A DNA stretch of 64,000 nucleotides from UASB124 sp964446935. GTDB lineage: Bacteria > Babelota > Babeliae > Babelales > RVW-14. Each line of letters begins with the position of its first letter. Position 1 is the first letter of the stretch. Positions 33,974 to 42,838 of the stretch are shown here, in pieces. The stretch lies in the NCBI GenBank assembly GCA_964446935.1, contig CAYUQI010000005.1, positions 1 to 64,000 on the forward strand, read 5' to 3'. The translations under genes and the position numbers were made by a program. The notes beneath the pieces were generated by a model, which did no database searches, had not been told where the DNA came from, and was given only the letters and a program-made list of their open reading frames with translations.

Positions 33974-35324
33974 TGTTGCCAATATATTCTTTTTTGAAGT
34001 TCGATGTATAAATTGATCCTGTTTGCACTATCATTTTGGAAAGCTCTATGGCTGGCAATGCGATTGGTGTTTGTGTTGTTGTTACCCCAAGCGTGTGAGC
34101 CAGTATAAGATTGGTGATGAATTTAACAACATCTGTTTGTTGTTCTAACGAAGGATTAATTTCTATTTTCTGTTGAGTGGTATCCAATTGGCTTGGGCAG
34201 GTTGTATTGTTTAACAAGTTCCACATAGTATCGAGTGCTTGTTTATATTCTTCCTGATTTTTGTTTTGAACCAATGTTACTTGTGTGAGTCTATGTGCAT
34301 CGATAGCGTTTGCTATTGATAACGCTGCATCAAACATACCAATAATACGAAGTGCGTGTCCTACTATTTTGAATGCCTCGAGTGTTGTTGGAAGTGCTGT
34401 TGGCAATGGTGGTAGGTTGAGCGTTTGGGGTAATAATTCAACGATGGTCTTTAGATCTGTGTAGAACGAATTCATGGTGCCTTCTAGTGTTTGATATTGT
34501 TTGTATTGTGCCCAATTTTTCCCCATCATGTGATTGATAAGTGATGAAGAAAAGGTAAGTGCCGTACCTGCTAAAGCGAGTGAGGGTAGGATAGTAAGGC
34601 CGAGCCAACTAGCTCCCCACCCAAGCAGAGCTTGCGTTGGATAGTATCCCCAACTGTTGCCGAGGTGATGAGAGATGAATTGTGATACTGGATTCGAGAT
34701 CAATGAGGATAAAAAGCTATTGGTTGCGTTATAGACGCATGTGTTAGCAAGCATCGATGAGGTCAGAGTAAGTCCTGGCTCTATGAGACGTTTAATCATG
34801 GACGGTTGTTTTAACGTGGCATACATGATCCATTGATGGATAACGTTATTAAAAAATACTTCTTGAGCACGGGTGTCAAATTGTTTCAGCATGGTTGTTA
34901 CTTTTTCCCGTGATGGAGTATGTAATGCAGCGTCGATTGCTGTACGTTTTTCTTCTAAATCGCTGGGCTGTGACATCCATTCAGTTAAGGTAAGAAGTCC
35001 TACAATAGTTGATGGTTGAATCGTACTTAAAACCTGAAGAAGAGGTTGCGTGATAACATCAAATGAAATGGCGGTGCTGTCGTTGCTTGGTGACAGGTGA
35101 CTGTCTTTGATAAGTTGTTCCATATGCTCAGCTGCAATGCGTTCTTGGCGCTCTGATGCTATCTTCTCTTGCATTTGGCTAAAGTCTTTATCATCGATAT
35201 GAGCGAATTCATCATTTTTAAGCGCCGAAAGATAGGCGTCAAAAAGGGTGTTCGCATTGCATACGGATGTAAGCGATATGCTTATAGTTACGCATATTGG
35301 TGCAATGTTTCGTAGGAACTTCAT
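33957..35324 (-). CDS. Secreted protein of unknown function with hydrophobic hairpin
   Basis: I recognise no family for this 455-residue protein. It has a signal peptide (about 1-24, ending VCNA), then a Glu/Arg-rich helical stretch (about 45-75). A long all-helical body follows, and a pair of hydrophobic segments at about 233-263 could insert in a membrane as a hairpin. Ser/Thr/Gln content is high. It lies 26 bases after another secreted protein of similar style, so the two form an operon. The style matches the five-gene cluster at 46231-50733. Confidence 0.68.
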   Translation of the reverse strand: MKFLRNIAPICVTISISLTSVCNANTLFDAYLSALKNDEFAHIDDKDFSQMQEKIASERQERIAAEHMEQLIKDSHLSPSNDSTAISFDVITQPLLQVLSTIQPSTIVGLLTLTEWMSQPSDLEEKRTAIDAALHTPSREKVTTMLKQFDTRAQEVFFNNVIHQWIMYATLKQPSMIKRLIEPGLTLTSSMLANTCVYNATNSFLSSLISNPVSQFISHHLGNSWGYYPTQALLGWGASWLGLTILPSLALAGTALTFSSSLINHMMGKNWAQYKQYQTLEGTMNSFYTDLKTIVELLPQTLNLPPLPTALPTTLEAFKIVGHALRIIGMFDAALSIANAIDAHRLTQVTLVQNKNQEEYKQALDTMWNLLNNTTCPSQLDTTQQKIEINPSLEQQTDVVKFITNLILAHTLGVTTTQTPIALPAIELSKMIVQTGSIYTSNFKKEYIGNITLAA

Positions 35325-35350
35325 TCTAGATAACCTCTATTTATATATAT

Positions 35351-36508
35351 TTACGATACCTGTGCACCACTTGCACCTATTACGACAGGAACTGCAAGGG
35401 CAAGTCCTATGCCATACAAAATAGTTTTAAGCGTTTTAAATTGTGGGCTTCTTCCGCCTCGTTGTGATTTATTTAATTGATAAATTTTATACGTTGCGAA
35501 AATAGAAAACAGTCCGGCAAATGTTGTAGCAATAAGTGTGCCGTTAGGATAAGCCGCATGCCACGATTTCCATGTAAGTATTGGATGGAACATGTGATTG
35601 TATAATGATGACCATCCAGAACAAATGGTGTTTTTGATTGATTGCCACATTCCGTTTGGTTGTAATTGAGCGTGCATCTGGCTAATAAGACCCTTATCAA
35701 AGGATACTTGTGGGAACAGTGTGTTGAATTCTTCATGGGTTAATGTTTTACCACTTGCAAGATTGATAGCTTCTTTGAGTTCGGTTTCACTTTTCTGTAC
35801 GAGGTCGATAAGGCTATTGGCTATGGTTGTTTCCATTGTATTTTGTGGGCCGCCATGGTTGATGATAGTAGACAGTACGGTCCAATTGTTTTTTACAAAG
35901 TAATAGGTGCCAGTTACATTAGTCTTATATTGTTCTAGCGCTTTGCTAATAAGATCTTTGGATACAATTGTTCCTTGAATTGTTTCTATCTTTTTAACTA
36001 AAGCATCTATTGCAGAATTTCCTTGAACAATTGAAGGATTGAGCAGTGAACCTAATCGAGAAAAAATCGGTTGTTTGTCTAATGTGTTAATTTTGGGATC
36101 TACATACCAGTAGTAAAAGGTACAAAAATGAAAGAATCTTTTGTACCAGACTGGATTTCCTGTGCCGATAAGTTTATTACCATTTTCGATAATGGCACTG
36201 GAGACGTTATTAAGTAGCTCTTGCTCTGTGGATGCGCGCTCATAAAGCAAATTTTTGATGTCTTTTGCATGTGCTGATATTGCGTTACCTATTGTTCCAT
36301 TCTTGATATATCCATCCATGCGGCGATATGCATCGTTATAAATTTTCTCGATAACAGTCCCTGTGGTACTATTACCCGATGTTGTAGAACCAGAGATTTT
36401 ATTTGATAGTGATTCCAGCAAACATGGGCGAGCCATACTTGTTGCCCACGTTAATGACAAGCTGCATGCAATCGCAATAACTATTTTTTTTAACAATGTA
36501 AACTTCAT
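35351..36508 (-). CDS. Secreted protein of unknown function with C-terminal membrane hairpin
   Basis: The 385-residue protein has TTGGAGG eight bases before its ATG and a signal peptide at about 1-25. The body is helical and unremarkable, with a Trp/Tyr-rich stretch near residue 130. At the C-terminus are two hydrophobic segments (about 315-335 and 362-380), separated by a basic loop with RGGR. No family is recognised. The export signal plus C-terminal hairpin suggests insertion into a membrane beyond the inner one, or into the inner membrane from outside. It is the first gene of a two-gene operon. Confidence 0.7.
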   Translation of the reverse strand: MKFTLLKKIVIAIACSLSLTWATSMARPCLLESLSNKISGSTTSGNSTTGTVIEKIYNDAYRRMDGYIKNGTIGNAISAHAKDIKNLLYERASTEQELLNNVSSAIIENGNKLIGTGNPVWYKRFFHFCTFYYWYVDPKINTLDKQPIFSRLGSLLNPSIVQGNSAIDALVKKIETIQGTIVSKDLISKALEQYKTNVTGTYYFVKNNWTVLSTIINHGGPQNTMETTIANSLIDLVQKSETELKEAINLASGKTLTHEEFNTLFPQVSFDKGLISQMHAQLQPNGMWQSIKNTICSGWSSLYNHMFHPILTWKSWHAAYPNGTLIATTFAGLFSIFATYKIYQLNKSQRGGRSPQFKTLKTILYGIGLALAVPVVIGASGAQVS

Positions 36509-36707
36509 GATAACCTCCAATAAATATAAATAATAAAATGTCTCCACCTACCAAGAGCCAGGTAGGGATCTAAATAACCTCCACAATCCCCGAGAATGCT
36601 ATAATTTTTTTAAGAAACGTTTTCTCGAAATGTTCTACGTTTAAGAATTTTTTTGATTATGCCTTAGATTACGCGTATCTGAGCATTGCGTCAAAAGGGT
36701 GCGTTTA

Positions 36708-37181
36708 TTATCTCTTTGAAAAGAAACGTTTAAAACCGACGTCTAAAAGGCGATGATTGAGTGCGCCACTAATGAATAAAATACAAATAGAAACGGGTAT
36801 TGTGCGGATAAGGTGAGGATGCGTATGCATATAGGCTAGGGTTATAACTGTTGGCGTAAGGACAATAAACCACAGGGAATGAGTGAGGGTGCGATGGGGA
36901 ATAACCACGAGAATAAGACACAAAAGACTTAATCCTAAAAAAATGCTTTTGTGATAAAAAAAAGAGAGGGGAACCATGAAGGCCATTGCCATATAGAGCA
37001 AGCGCTGCCCCTTGCTTTGGATATCAATATCAGGGAATAATGAACCAAGAAGTGTGGCTGTAAGTAATATGCAATGATGCATGATACTTACTGAATGAAC
37101 AATGCCCATCCATGTCAAAAGCTTAATCATCAAAATATAGGTAACAACCCCACCAACCAAATGTCCTTTATATGAAGGCAT
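36708..37181 (-). CDS. YdjM/DUF457-type membrane-bound metal-dependent hydrolase-like protein
   Basis: The 157-residue protein has about four helices and the family signature residues: an N-terminal YKGHLVGG, SLFPDIDI near residue 48 (metal Asp pair), and PHRTLTHS near residue 95 (His cluster). These match the LexA-binding, inner-membrane hydrolase family whose substrate is unknown. The length is short but normal for the minimal form. It starts 22 bases after the SpoIID-type gene on the same strand. Confidence 0.78.
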   Translation of the reverse strand: MPSYKGHLVGGVVTYILMIKLLTWMGIVHSVSIMHHCILLTATLLGSLFPDIDIQSKGQRLLYMAMAFMVPLSFFYHKSIFLGLSLLCLILVVIPHRTLTHSLWFIVLTPTVITLAYMHTHPHLIRTIPVSICILFISGALNHRLLDVGFKRFFSKR

Positions 37182-37203
37182 AAACGCAGCCTTTTTGTGT
37201 GTC

Positions 37204-38463
37204 TTATAACAATTTACTTATTTTAGTACCAGGATAGTAAAAACTTAAAATATCACGAATATTCCGTCCTTGGTGTACTTGCTCATTGCTACCCCATTGA
37301 CACAGCCCTCGTTGATGTCCATACCCCTTTCCTGCTATTACTATGCGATCTCGAATTTTTTTAACTGAAAAAGATAAGCTTTTAATACGGCTTGACATTG
37401 TCCATCGCATATCATTACCAGCGATGGTGATTGTTCGATTTGATTGATCAGTAATAGCTACCCGTAAAACAAGGCCAGCTTTATCAACCTTAACGACCTT
37501 GATATCTTTAATAGCTTTTACTGATTTTAGTTTGCGCGCAAGATGTTGGGATGCCTTGAGTTTGCCAAGTAATGCTTTTTCTGGAAGATCTATTTTCCAT
37601 CGAAAACTAGGGCTTTTTTGACAATACAAACAACGTTCGTGACGACATAAATATGGTTTGCTTGTTTCTCTGTTATACATCAATGAAGGAACTGATCCTC
37701 CACAGCAAGAATCAAACATTGTCAAAGCAATGTGCCCTTTATAGGTAATGATCATTCCTGCGGTTTCATCAATTGCTTGGCGAATACGATTGTAATTGTG
37801 TGTGCCATTATACACCTGGTGCATAGTTGTGTTTTTTATATCATAAAAACACGGATGCAGCTTGTTTTGGCGTGCTTGTTGCATTAAAAAAACTGCATAT
37901 GTTCGTGAAACAATAGCTTGTATTTTCTGTGAGTTGAGTGGCCATGATGGAATGCTTTCATAGCGGACGACTGAATAAACATAGTCTTCAAGAGGCAATT
38001 TGTTAATGACAAGAACCTTTTTATTGGTTTTATCCAGTTGAATGATAAGGCTTCCTTGATACGAATAACTGCCTATTGTTATTTTGTTGTTTGTATCGCA
38101 GATCTCAATATTATTGTACTTTATACGACGATACTGATGATCATGACAACGTAGATAAAGGTTGTCATTTTTACATAAAAGATGTAATTCGCCTTTTTGA
38201 TAGAGGGCTGTATTTCCAGATTCTGCCGGACTTTCAAGAATAAATCCATTAGCAGCTTTTATAATGAATTTTTTTTCGGTTGCCATATCGTGCTCATTAA
38301 GCAGAACACGGATTTTTTTTACTTTGGGAATGCGAATAGATGATTCTGTCGATGTTATTGTTGATTCCGAAGGAGTTGGTACTATGGCAGCTACCATTGA
38401 TGGATGTTCTGTGCACCACAATGATATGCTTAAAAAGAAAAAAATATACTTACTTGTATTCAC
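37204..38463 (-). CDS. SpoIID/LytB domain exported peptidoglycan enzyme
   Basis: SpoIID-domain proteins are lytic transglycosylases or their activators that act on peptidoglycan stripped of stem peptides. The 419-residue protein starts with GTG after TAGGATG and has a signal peptide at about 1-25. The SpoIID core begins at LPLEDYVYSVVRYE (about 153-166, the conserved Glu) and continues with SRTYAVFLM, MHQVYNG and DSCCGG. It ends with GYGHQRGLCQWGSNE and FYYPGTKI. A Cys cluster (CRHERCLYCQ) lies near 270. Outside spore formers such proteins remodel the wall; this fits with mreC and rodA in the window. Confidence 0.88.
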   Translation of the reverse strand: MNTSKYIFFFLSISLWCTEHPSMVAAIVPTPSESTITSTESSIRIPKVKKIRVLLNEHDMATEKKFIIKAANGFILESPAESGNTALYQKGELHLLCKNDNLYLRCHDHQYRRIKYNNIEICDTNNKITIGSYSYQGSLIIQLDKTNKKVLVINKLPLEDYVYSVVRYESIPSWPLNSQKIQAIVSRTYAVFLMQQARQNKLHPCFYDIKNTTMHQVYNGTHNYNRIRQAIDETAGMIITYKGHIALTMFDSCCGGSVPSLMYNRETSKPYLCRHERCLYCQKSPSFRWKIDLPEKALLGKLKASQHLARKLKSVKAIKDIKVVKVDKAGLVLRVAITDQSNRTITIAGNDMRWTMSSRIKSLSFSVKKIRDRIVIAGKGYGHQRGLCQWGSNEQVHQGRNIRDILSFYYPGTKISKLL

Positions 38464-38536
38464 AAAATCATCCTACAAGGTTAATGCTGCTGGTTTTTAT
38501 TGATTAAAAAAGCTGTATAGCGCAATTTTGAAACAC

Positions 38537-39079
38537 TTAACAGACGCCATAGTCTGCCAGAATTTTTGCAATGTTGGAAGGGATTGCTCGTTTTTTATCG
38601 ATCCCTTCATTCGCGAGTTTATCGGCGATTTTGTTTTTATCTCGTGTAACATGGGTGAAGGAATACGATATTGTTTGTAGTAAAGAACTAATAATTTTTT
38701 TTAATTGAGCCAGGATTGGATTTTTGGTTTTATAAGCACCATTCATTTGTCTTACAAGCAGTTCTGAATCCGAAAAAATAGAAACATGGGGATGCGTCAG
38801 ATCATGTTTTTTGCACATTTCCTGGGTGAGAAGGAGTGCTATGAGCAAGGCGAGGTATTCTGCTTGATTGTTGGTTTTTTCTTCAAGGTAGAGACCTTTT
38901 TTTATGGTTGGTTTTTCATCAATAGTAATGTAAATTCCTGCTCCCGCAGGGCCGGGATTGCCTCGCGCTGCGCCATCTATATAGATAATTATGCTTGGTT
39001 GGTTAATGATATGTTTGATGACAGATTGTGGTTGTTTGGCTTGAATACTGTCAGATAACAATGAAAGTTGTTTTTCCAT
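38537..39079 (-). CDS. Ribonuclease H (RNase HI-type)
   Basis: The protein cleaves RNA in RNA/DNA hybrids. The 180-residue sequence has the four acidic residues of the RNase HI site: Asp in IYIDGAARGNPG, Glu in NNQAEYLAL, Asp in IFSDSELLVRQM, and Asp in IADKLANEG. An N-terminal extension of about 25 residues precedes the fold. I chose the ATG at 39079, five bases after the upstream stop; a TTG three codons earlier is possible. It resembles the plant/archaeal-like RNase HI group (GAARGNPGPAG..). Confidence 0.88.
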   Translation of the reverse strand: MEKQLSLLSDSIQAKQPQSVIKHIINQPSIIIYIDGAARGNPGPAGAGIYITIDEKPTIKKGLYLEEKTNNQAEYLALLIALLLTQEMCKKHDLTHPHVSIFSDSELLVRQMNGAYKTKNPILAQLKKIISSLLQTISYSFTHVTRDKNKIADKLANEGIDKKRAIPSNIAKILADYGVC

Positions 39080-39084
39080 AATAA

Positions 39085-39825
39085 TCAATATTGTGTCGTT
39101 GACGGTTCTTTGGTTTGATCTTCATCACAGTAAAGGAATCGAAAGCAATTACGGCATAAAATGAGTTGTGACTTTTTTAGTTTTGCTATATCAGGTAAAG
39201 GAATATTGTAAAAACATGCGCTGCAGCTGGTATTATTAATAGGCACGATTGGATCTTGAACACTGTGTCGCATTCGTTCATATTGTGTTTTCCATTCATC
39301 AGGGATACGTTGCATGGCGTCTTCACGAGAGGTAAATATTTCTGCTCGTTTTTGCGCAAGATGATTAATGTTATCATTTTTGGCGCTTATATCACATTTG
39401 ATTTTCTCTATCTGAGCTCCCTGACTACTTGCCAATGTTTCTATTTCTTTTTTGAGCGTATCAAGTGAATACATCTGTTTTAATATTTGTTCTTCGAGAA
39501 CGCTTCGTTTTTGTGCAATTGTTGCAATTTCTTTCTCGAAAGCCTTGTATTCTTTTTGATCATTAACATGATCAAGCTGTACTCTTTTTTTATCTTCAGC
39601 TGCCTTGAGATCTTGAGCTTCAAGATCTTTTAACTGGTAGTCTTTTTGAAGAATAAACAGGTTTTTTTGTTTTTCGGTAATAAGAGCATTACTCGATGCC
39701 AGTTGTTGTTGATCCTTTTCCATCCCCTCTTTAATAGTGGTCAGATTGCGATCGATTGTGATAAGTTCCTTATCATAGTCAGCAACTTTTTTTATGAGTT
39801 GCCAGAGCGATTGGGTAATAATCAT
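39085..39825 (-). CDS. Coiled-coil protein with C-terminal C4 zinc ribbon (DUF164-like)
   Basis: The 246-residue protein is almost entirely a Lys/Glu/Gln-rich coiled coil to about residue 185. It ends with a zinc ribbon (SCSACF at about 200 and LCRNCFRFLYC at about 223-233). This is the architecture of the widespread DUF164/zf-RING_7 family, whose chlamydial member is linked to type III secretion; in most bacteria the role is unknown. It sits immediately before the RNase H gene in one operon. Confidence 0.8.
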   Translation of the reverse strand: MIITQSLWQLIKKVADYDKELITIDRNLTTIKEGMEKDQQQLASSNALITEKQKNLFILQKDYQLKDLEAQDLKAAEDKKRVQLDHVNDQKEYKAFEKEIATIAQKRSVLEEQILKQMYSLDTLKKEIETLASSQGAQIEKIKCDISAKNDNINHLAQKRAEIFTSREDAMQRIPDEWKTQYERMRHSVQDPIVPINNTSCSACFYNIPLPDIAKLKKSQLILCRNCFRFLYCDEDQTKEPSTTQY

Positions 39826-39866
39826 TGCTCGCTCCTTAGCTTGCGTGTCAGATTGGCTCGATGTTG

Positions 39867-39942
39867 TGGTGGGCCCACCAGGATTTGAACCTGGGACCTT
39901 TCGGTTATGAGCCGACTGCTCTCACCACTGAGCTATGGGCCC
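39867..39942 (-). tRNA. tRNA with CAU anticodon (Met elongator or Ile2)
   Basis: The minus strand reads acceptor GGGCCCA/TGGGCCC, D arm GCTC..GAGC, anticodon loop CUCAUAA (CAU), T arm CCAGG-UUCAAAU-CCUGG, discriminator A and an encoded CCA. The anticodon stem lacks the three G-C pairs of initiator tRNA. Whether it is elongator Met or the lysidine-modified Ile tRNA cannot be decided by eye. Confidence 0.92.
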
Positions 39943-39976
39943 TTTGGTTTATGATGAAACTAGTCTAAAGAATCTT

Positions 39977-40984
39977 TCATGAGTTGTGAAGCAAAAAGTC
40001 CTTGAGTCTACATGCGTAGCCATATTCGTTATCGTACCATGCAAAGACTTTGCCCATGGAGCCGACGCATTGAGTCAGTAGGCTATCAATGGTGCATGAT
40101 GCCTCGTTACCAATAAAATCTGATGAAACAAGGGGCAATTCTGTGTATTGTACAATTCCCTTCAGAGATCCTTGCGCTGCATGCTTGAAAGATTCATTGA
40201 TACTTTGTGCTGTTATTGGTTTCTGACTGATAAACGTAAAATCAAGCAGTGAAGCATTGACGACGGGCACCCGAATAGATGATGCACGTAGCTTGCCTTC
40301 AAGGTCAGGAAATATTTTAACAATAACTTTATCAGCACCCGTTTTAGTTGGAACTATATTGATAGCAGCTGCTCGTGCACGGCGAGGATCCTTGTGATCA
40401 ACGTCAAGCAAGACCTGGTCATTTGTGTAAGCATGAATTGTGGTCATAAGACCGTTAGCAATGCCAAATGATTCCTGCAATACTTTGACAACTGGCGCAA
40501 AACAGTTAGTGGTGCAACTACCAAGCGATACAATGGCATGCTTTTGAGCATTGTATTGAGCATCATTGACTCCGGGAATAACAATAACGTCTTCATTGGA
40601 TGCCGGCGCTGTAATTAATACTTTTTTGCTTCCTGCTGTGCAGTGCTTACGTGCCTTGTCTCCATCGGTAAAGCGGCCAGAGGCCTCAATGACCCAATCG
40701 ATGCCGAGGCTTTTCCAGGGGAGCTTTTCAGGATCTGCTTCAGAGAAAACAGCTATTGCATGATCATTGATGACAAGACTCTTGCCGTTAAATGATACCG
40801 ATCCTTGGAATTGGCCCATGATTGAATCATATTTAAATAATACGTCAAGATTTGCAGGCAGTGATGGTCCAGTGTTAATTGCAACGACATTGAGTTTTTT
40901 GAGTGTTTGTTGGTTGGCAAAAAGGCTTCGTAAAAAGCTGCGTCCAATTCGTCCAAAACCATTGATAGCTAATGCTAATGCCAT
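39977..40984 (-). CDS. gap: Glyceraldehyde-3-phosphate dehydrogenase
   Basis: The 335-residue protein has the Rossmann start INGFGRIGR, the active-site motif SLGSCTTNC with Cys157, an HAYTNDQ segment, and a C-terminal AWYDNEYGYACRL. It interconverts glyceraldehyde-3-phosphate and 1,3-bisphosphoglycerate in glycolysis. At the end of the second strand the usual Asn-Asp that selects NAD reads INTGPS, so the Asp seems missing; NADP use is possible. It follows hflX by 12 bases and a GGAG site. Confidence 0.96.
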   Translation of the reverse strand: MALALAINGFGRIGRSFLRSLFANQQTLKKLNVVAINTGPSLPANLDVLFKYDSIMGQFQGSVSFNGKSLVINDHAIAVFSEADPEKLPWKSLGIDWVIEASGRFTDGDKARKHCTAGSKKVLITAPASNEDVIVIPGVNDAQYNAQKHAIVSLGSCTTNCFAPVVKVLQESFGIANGLMTTIHAYTNDQVLLDVDHKDPRRARAAAINIVPTKTGADKVIVKIFPDLEGKLRASSIRVPVVNASLLDFTFISQKPITAQSINESFKHAAQGSLKGIVQYTELPLVSSDFIGNEASCTIDSLLTQCVGSMGKVFAWYDNEYGYACRLKDFLLHNS

Positions 40985-40996
40985 TGTAAACTCCTT

Positions 40997-42109
40997 CTAC
41001 AGTTTGTATGTTTTGAGGAGCGAAATAAGTGGCGCTACCCCTTCTTTCGACGTGGTATGAATAAATACTTGTGGTTGATAACTAATAACATGCGAGATAA
41101 TCTGACTGTTTTGTTCTGGCTCCAAAAGATCGATTTTATTAAAAACATAAATCATAGGAGCTTTGACATGCAAATCTTTAAGTGTGTCTTGGACGACTTC
41201 AATTTGACTTTCCCATGCAGGATTGCTGATATCTACAACATGAAGCAATACTGATGCAAAGTGGAGTTCGTCTAATGTTGATTTGAAGGCTGCAATCAAA
41301 TTATGAGGAATTTGGCTGATAAAACCAACGGTATCGGAAATGAGCGCCTTTTTTGTACCATTCAAATACAGCTCTCGTGTGGTGGTGTCCAGCGTGGCAA
41401 ACAGTTTGTTTTCTGCTAGAACATCGCCTTTTGCAATTCTGTTTAAAAGACTTGATTTGCCTGCATTGGTATAACCAATAATACAAATGAGTGGTATATG
41501 ACTGTCAAGACGTCGCTTACGCTGTACTTCTCGTGAACGTTCGAGTGTTTCGAGCCGTTTTTTAGCTTGGCGTATTTTTTCGGCAAAATGACGTCGTATT
41601 TCTTCAGACAATGTCTCACCAGGACCTCGTGCGCCGATCATACCGGCTTGTTGCGCAAGTTCGCGTCCTTTGCCGGTGAGTCGTGTTTTTAGATAGTCAA
41701 TCTCCGCCATTTCCACCTGAATTTTACCTTCAGATGAGTGTGCTGATTGTTTAAAAATATCCAAAATGATTTTTTCACGATCATAGATAGTGCATCCGAG
41801 TGCACGCTCGAGGTTGCGCTCTTGTAATGGTGATAAAAGTTCTGAAAATACAATGAGTTCAATGTTATTAGTTGTACAAAAGGTTTGTAATTCTTCCAAC
41901 TTTCCCTTGGTCAAAAACATGTTGTTATCAGTTGCGCGAAGTTTTAAAAAAAGTGTTTGATCATACGGAAGTCCCAGCGTGTCGACAAGACTTAAAAATT
42001 CTTCAAAGTAATAGTCTTGATTACCAAGTGGATTAGTTGACGTCCATACGCCCACCAAAAGAGTTTTTGGGTGCGTTCGGGTACTAATGGTGTTGTGTTT
42101 GTTTGTCAT
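40997..42109 (-). CDS. hflX: Ribosome-splitting GTPase HflX
   Basis: HflX rescues stalled ribosomes by splitting them, often under heat stress. The 370-residue protein has the N-terminal nucleotide-binding domain, a linker with GPGETLSEEIRR, then a G domain: G1 GYTNAGKSS, G3 DTVGFISQIPH and G4 NKIDLL. The glycine-rich GARGPGE motif between the domains is specific for HflX. It lies six bases after the DJ-1 gene and 12 before gap. Confidence 0.95.
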   Translation of the reverse strand: MTNKHNTISTRTHPKTLLVGVWTSTNPLGNQDYYFEEFLSLVDTLGLPYDQTLFLKLRATDNNMFLTKGKLEELQTFCTTNNIELIVFSELLSPLQERNLERALGCTIYDREKIILDIFKQSAHSSEGKIQVEMAEIDYLKTRLTGKGRELAQQAGMIGARGPGETLSEEIRRHFAEKIRQAKKRLETLERSREVQRKRRLDSHIPLICIIGYTNAGKSSLLNRIAKGDVLAENKLFATLDTTTRELYLNGTKKALISDTVGFISQIPHNLIAAFKSTLDELHFASVLLHVVDISNPAWESQIEVVQDTLKDLHVKAPMIYVFNKIDLLEPEQNSQIISHVISYQPQVFIHTTSKEGVAPLISLLKTYKL

Positions 42110-42115
42110 GAAGTG

Positions 42116-42652
42116 TTATTCCTTTAATAAACTGATAATTGCTTGGCTAAATTCTTTAACAAATTGAGGGCTTTGTGCGGTGATAATTTTATTTTCTTTA
42201 AGCGTTATACATCCTTGATCAACAAATTTAACTCCGTTTTTTTCGAAAAGAGCTTTTGCTGGAGCATCTGGATAAATAGTGGCTTTTTTGCCTTTCAAAA
42301 GTCCTGCCTCTGCTGGAACTGAACATGCATGACAGATGGTGGCAACAATTTTTTTCTTATCATTGAAGTACCACGCCGTATCGATAACTTTTTTATTACC
42401 CCACAAATAGGTCGATGACCCTGGGCCACCAGGAATAACGAGCGCGGCATATGTATCGAAGTCTGCTTCTTTCATGGTGGTGAGTTGCAGATTAGGTGTT
42501 ATCTTGAGTCCGAGTTTTCCGTGAGCATCTCCGGGCGTTAACCCTGCTATGTCAACTACGAACCTAGCTTCATTGAGAGCTGTGTAGGGTACGTTAAATT
42601 CGTAATCTTGAAAATCCTTTGGCATTACGATAAATAAAACCTTCTTAATCAT
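42116..42652 (-). CDS. DJ-1/PfpI family protein
   Basis: The 178-residue protein starts with a beta-strand KKVLFIVMP and has the family nucleophile elbow ATICHACSVPA (Cys at about 107), with the conserved Glu in an early helix and a PGGPGSSTYLW loop. Members include glyoxalase-like enzymes, chaperones and proteases; the exact role cannot be told. I chose the ATG at 42652 because AGGAG lies six bases upstream; another ATG lies five codons earlier. It heads the DJ-1-hflX-gap operon. Confidence 0.87.
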   Translation of the reverse strand: MIKKVLFIVMPKDFQDYEFNVPYTALNEARFVVDIAGLTPGDAHGKLGLKITPNLQLTTMKEADFDTYAALVIPGGPGSSTYLWGNKKVIDTAWYFNDKKKIVATICHACSVPAEAGLLKGKKATIYPDAPAKALFEKNGVKFVDQGCITLKENKIITAQSPQFVKEFSQAIISLLKE

Positions 42653-42711
42653 GCAAACTCCTTTCATACGCGTAATATTTGCAAAGGGTTGATTCTAGTT
42701 TTTGTCATGCT

Positions 42712-42820
42712 GCCTGCCAGCCGAAGCGGCTTGCCTTCGCCAAGGCTTGGAATTTATTTCAGCGTCCATATTATATGATGATAAATGAGAATTGATCCTG
42801 AAACAAGTTCAGGATGACAA
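42712..42820. repeat. Composite intergenic palindromic repeat, copy 2
   Basis: 42712-42750 holds a hairpin-forming stretch (CCAGCCGAAG with matching CTTCG and GGCTTGG arms). It runs directly into a copy of the element seen at 2739-2803: AATTTATTTCAG, GTCCAT, then GATCCTGAAACAAGTTCAGGAT (perfect 8-base arms, 42794-42815). The second palindrome is perfect here but has one mismatch at 2779-2799. It separates the DJ-1 operon from the acetyltransferase gene. Confidence 0.72.
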
Positions 42821-42838
42821 AACGTGATCTTTGATTAT

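Noticed and set aside
36590..36660. Terminator-like hairpins with T run after ACGTTT/AAACGT
   Set aside because: The stem is six bases with a large loop and the T run is on the strand without an upstream gene; not convincing.
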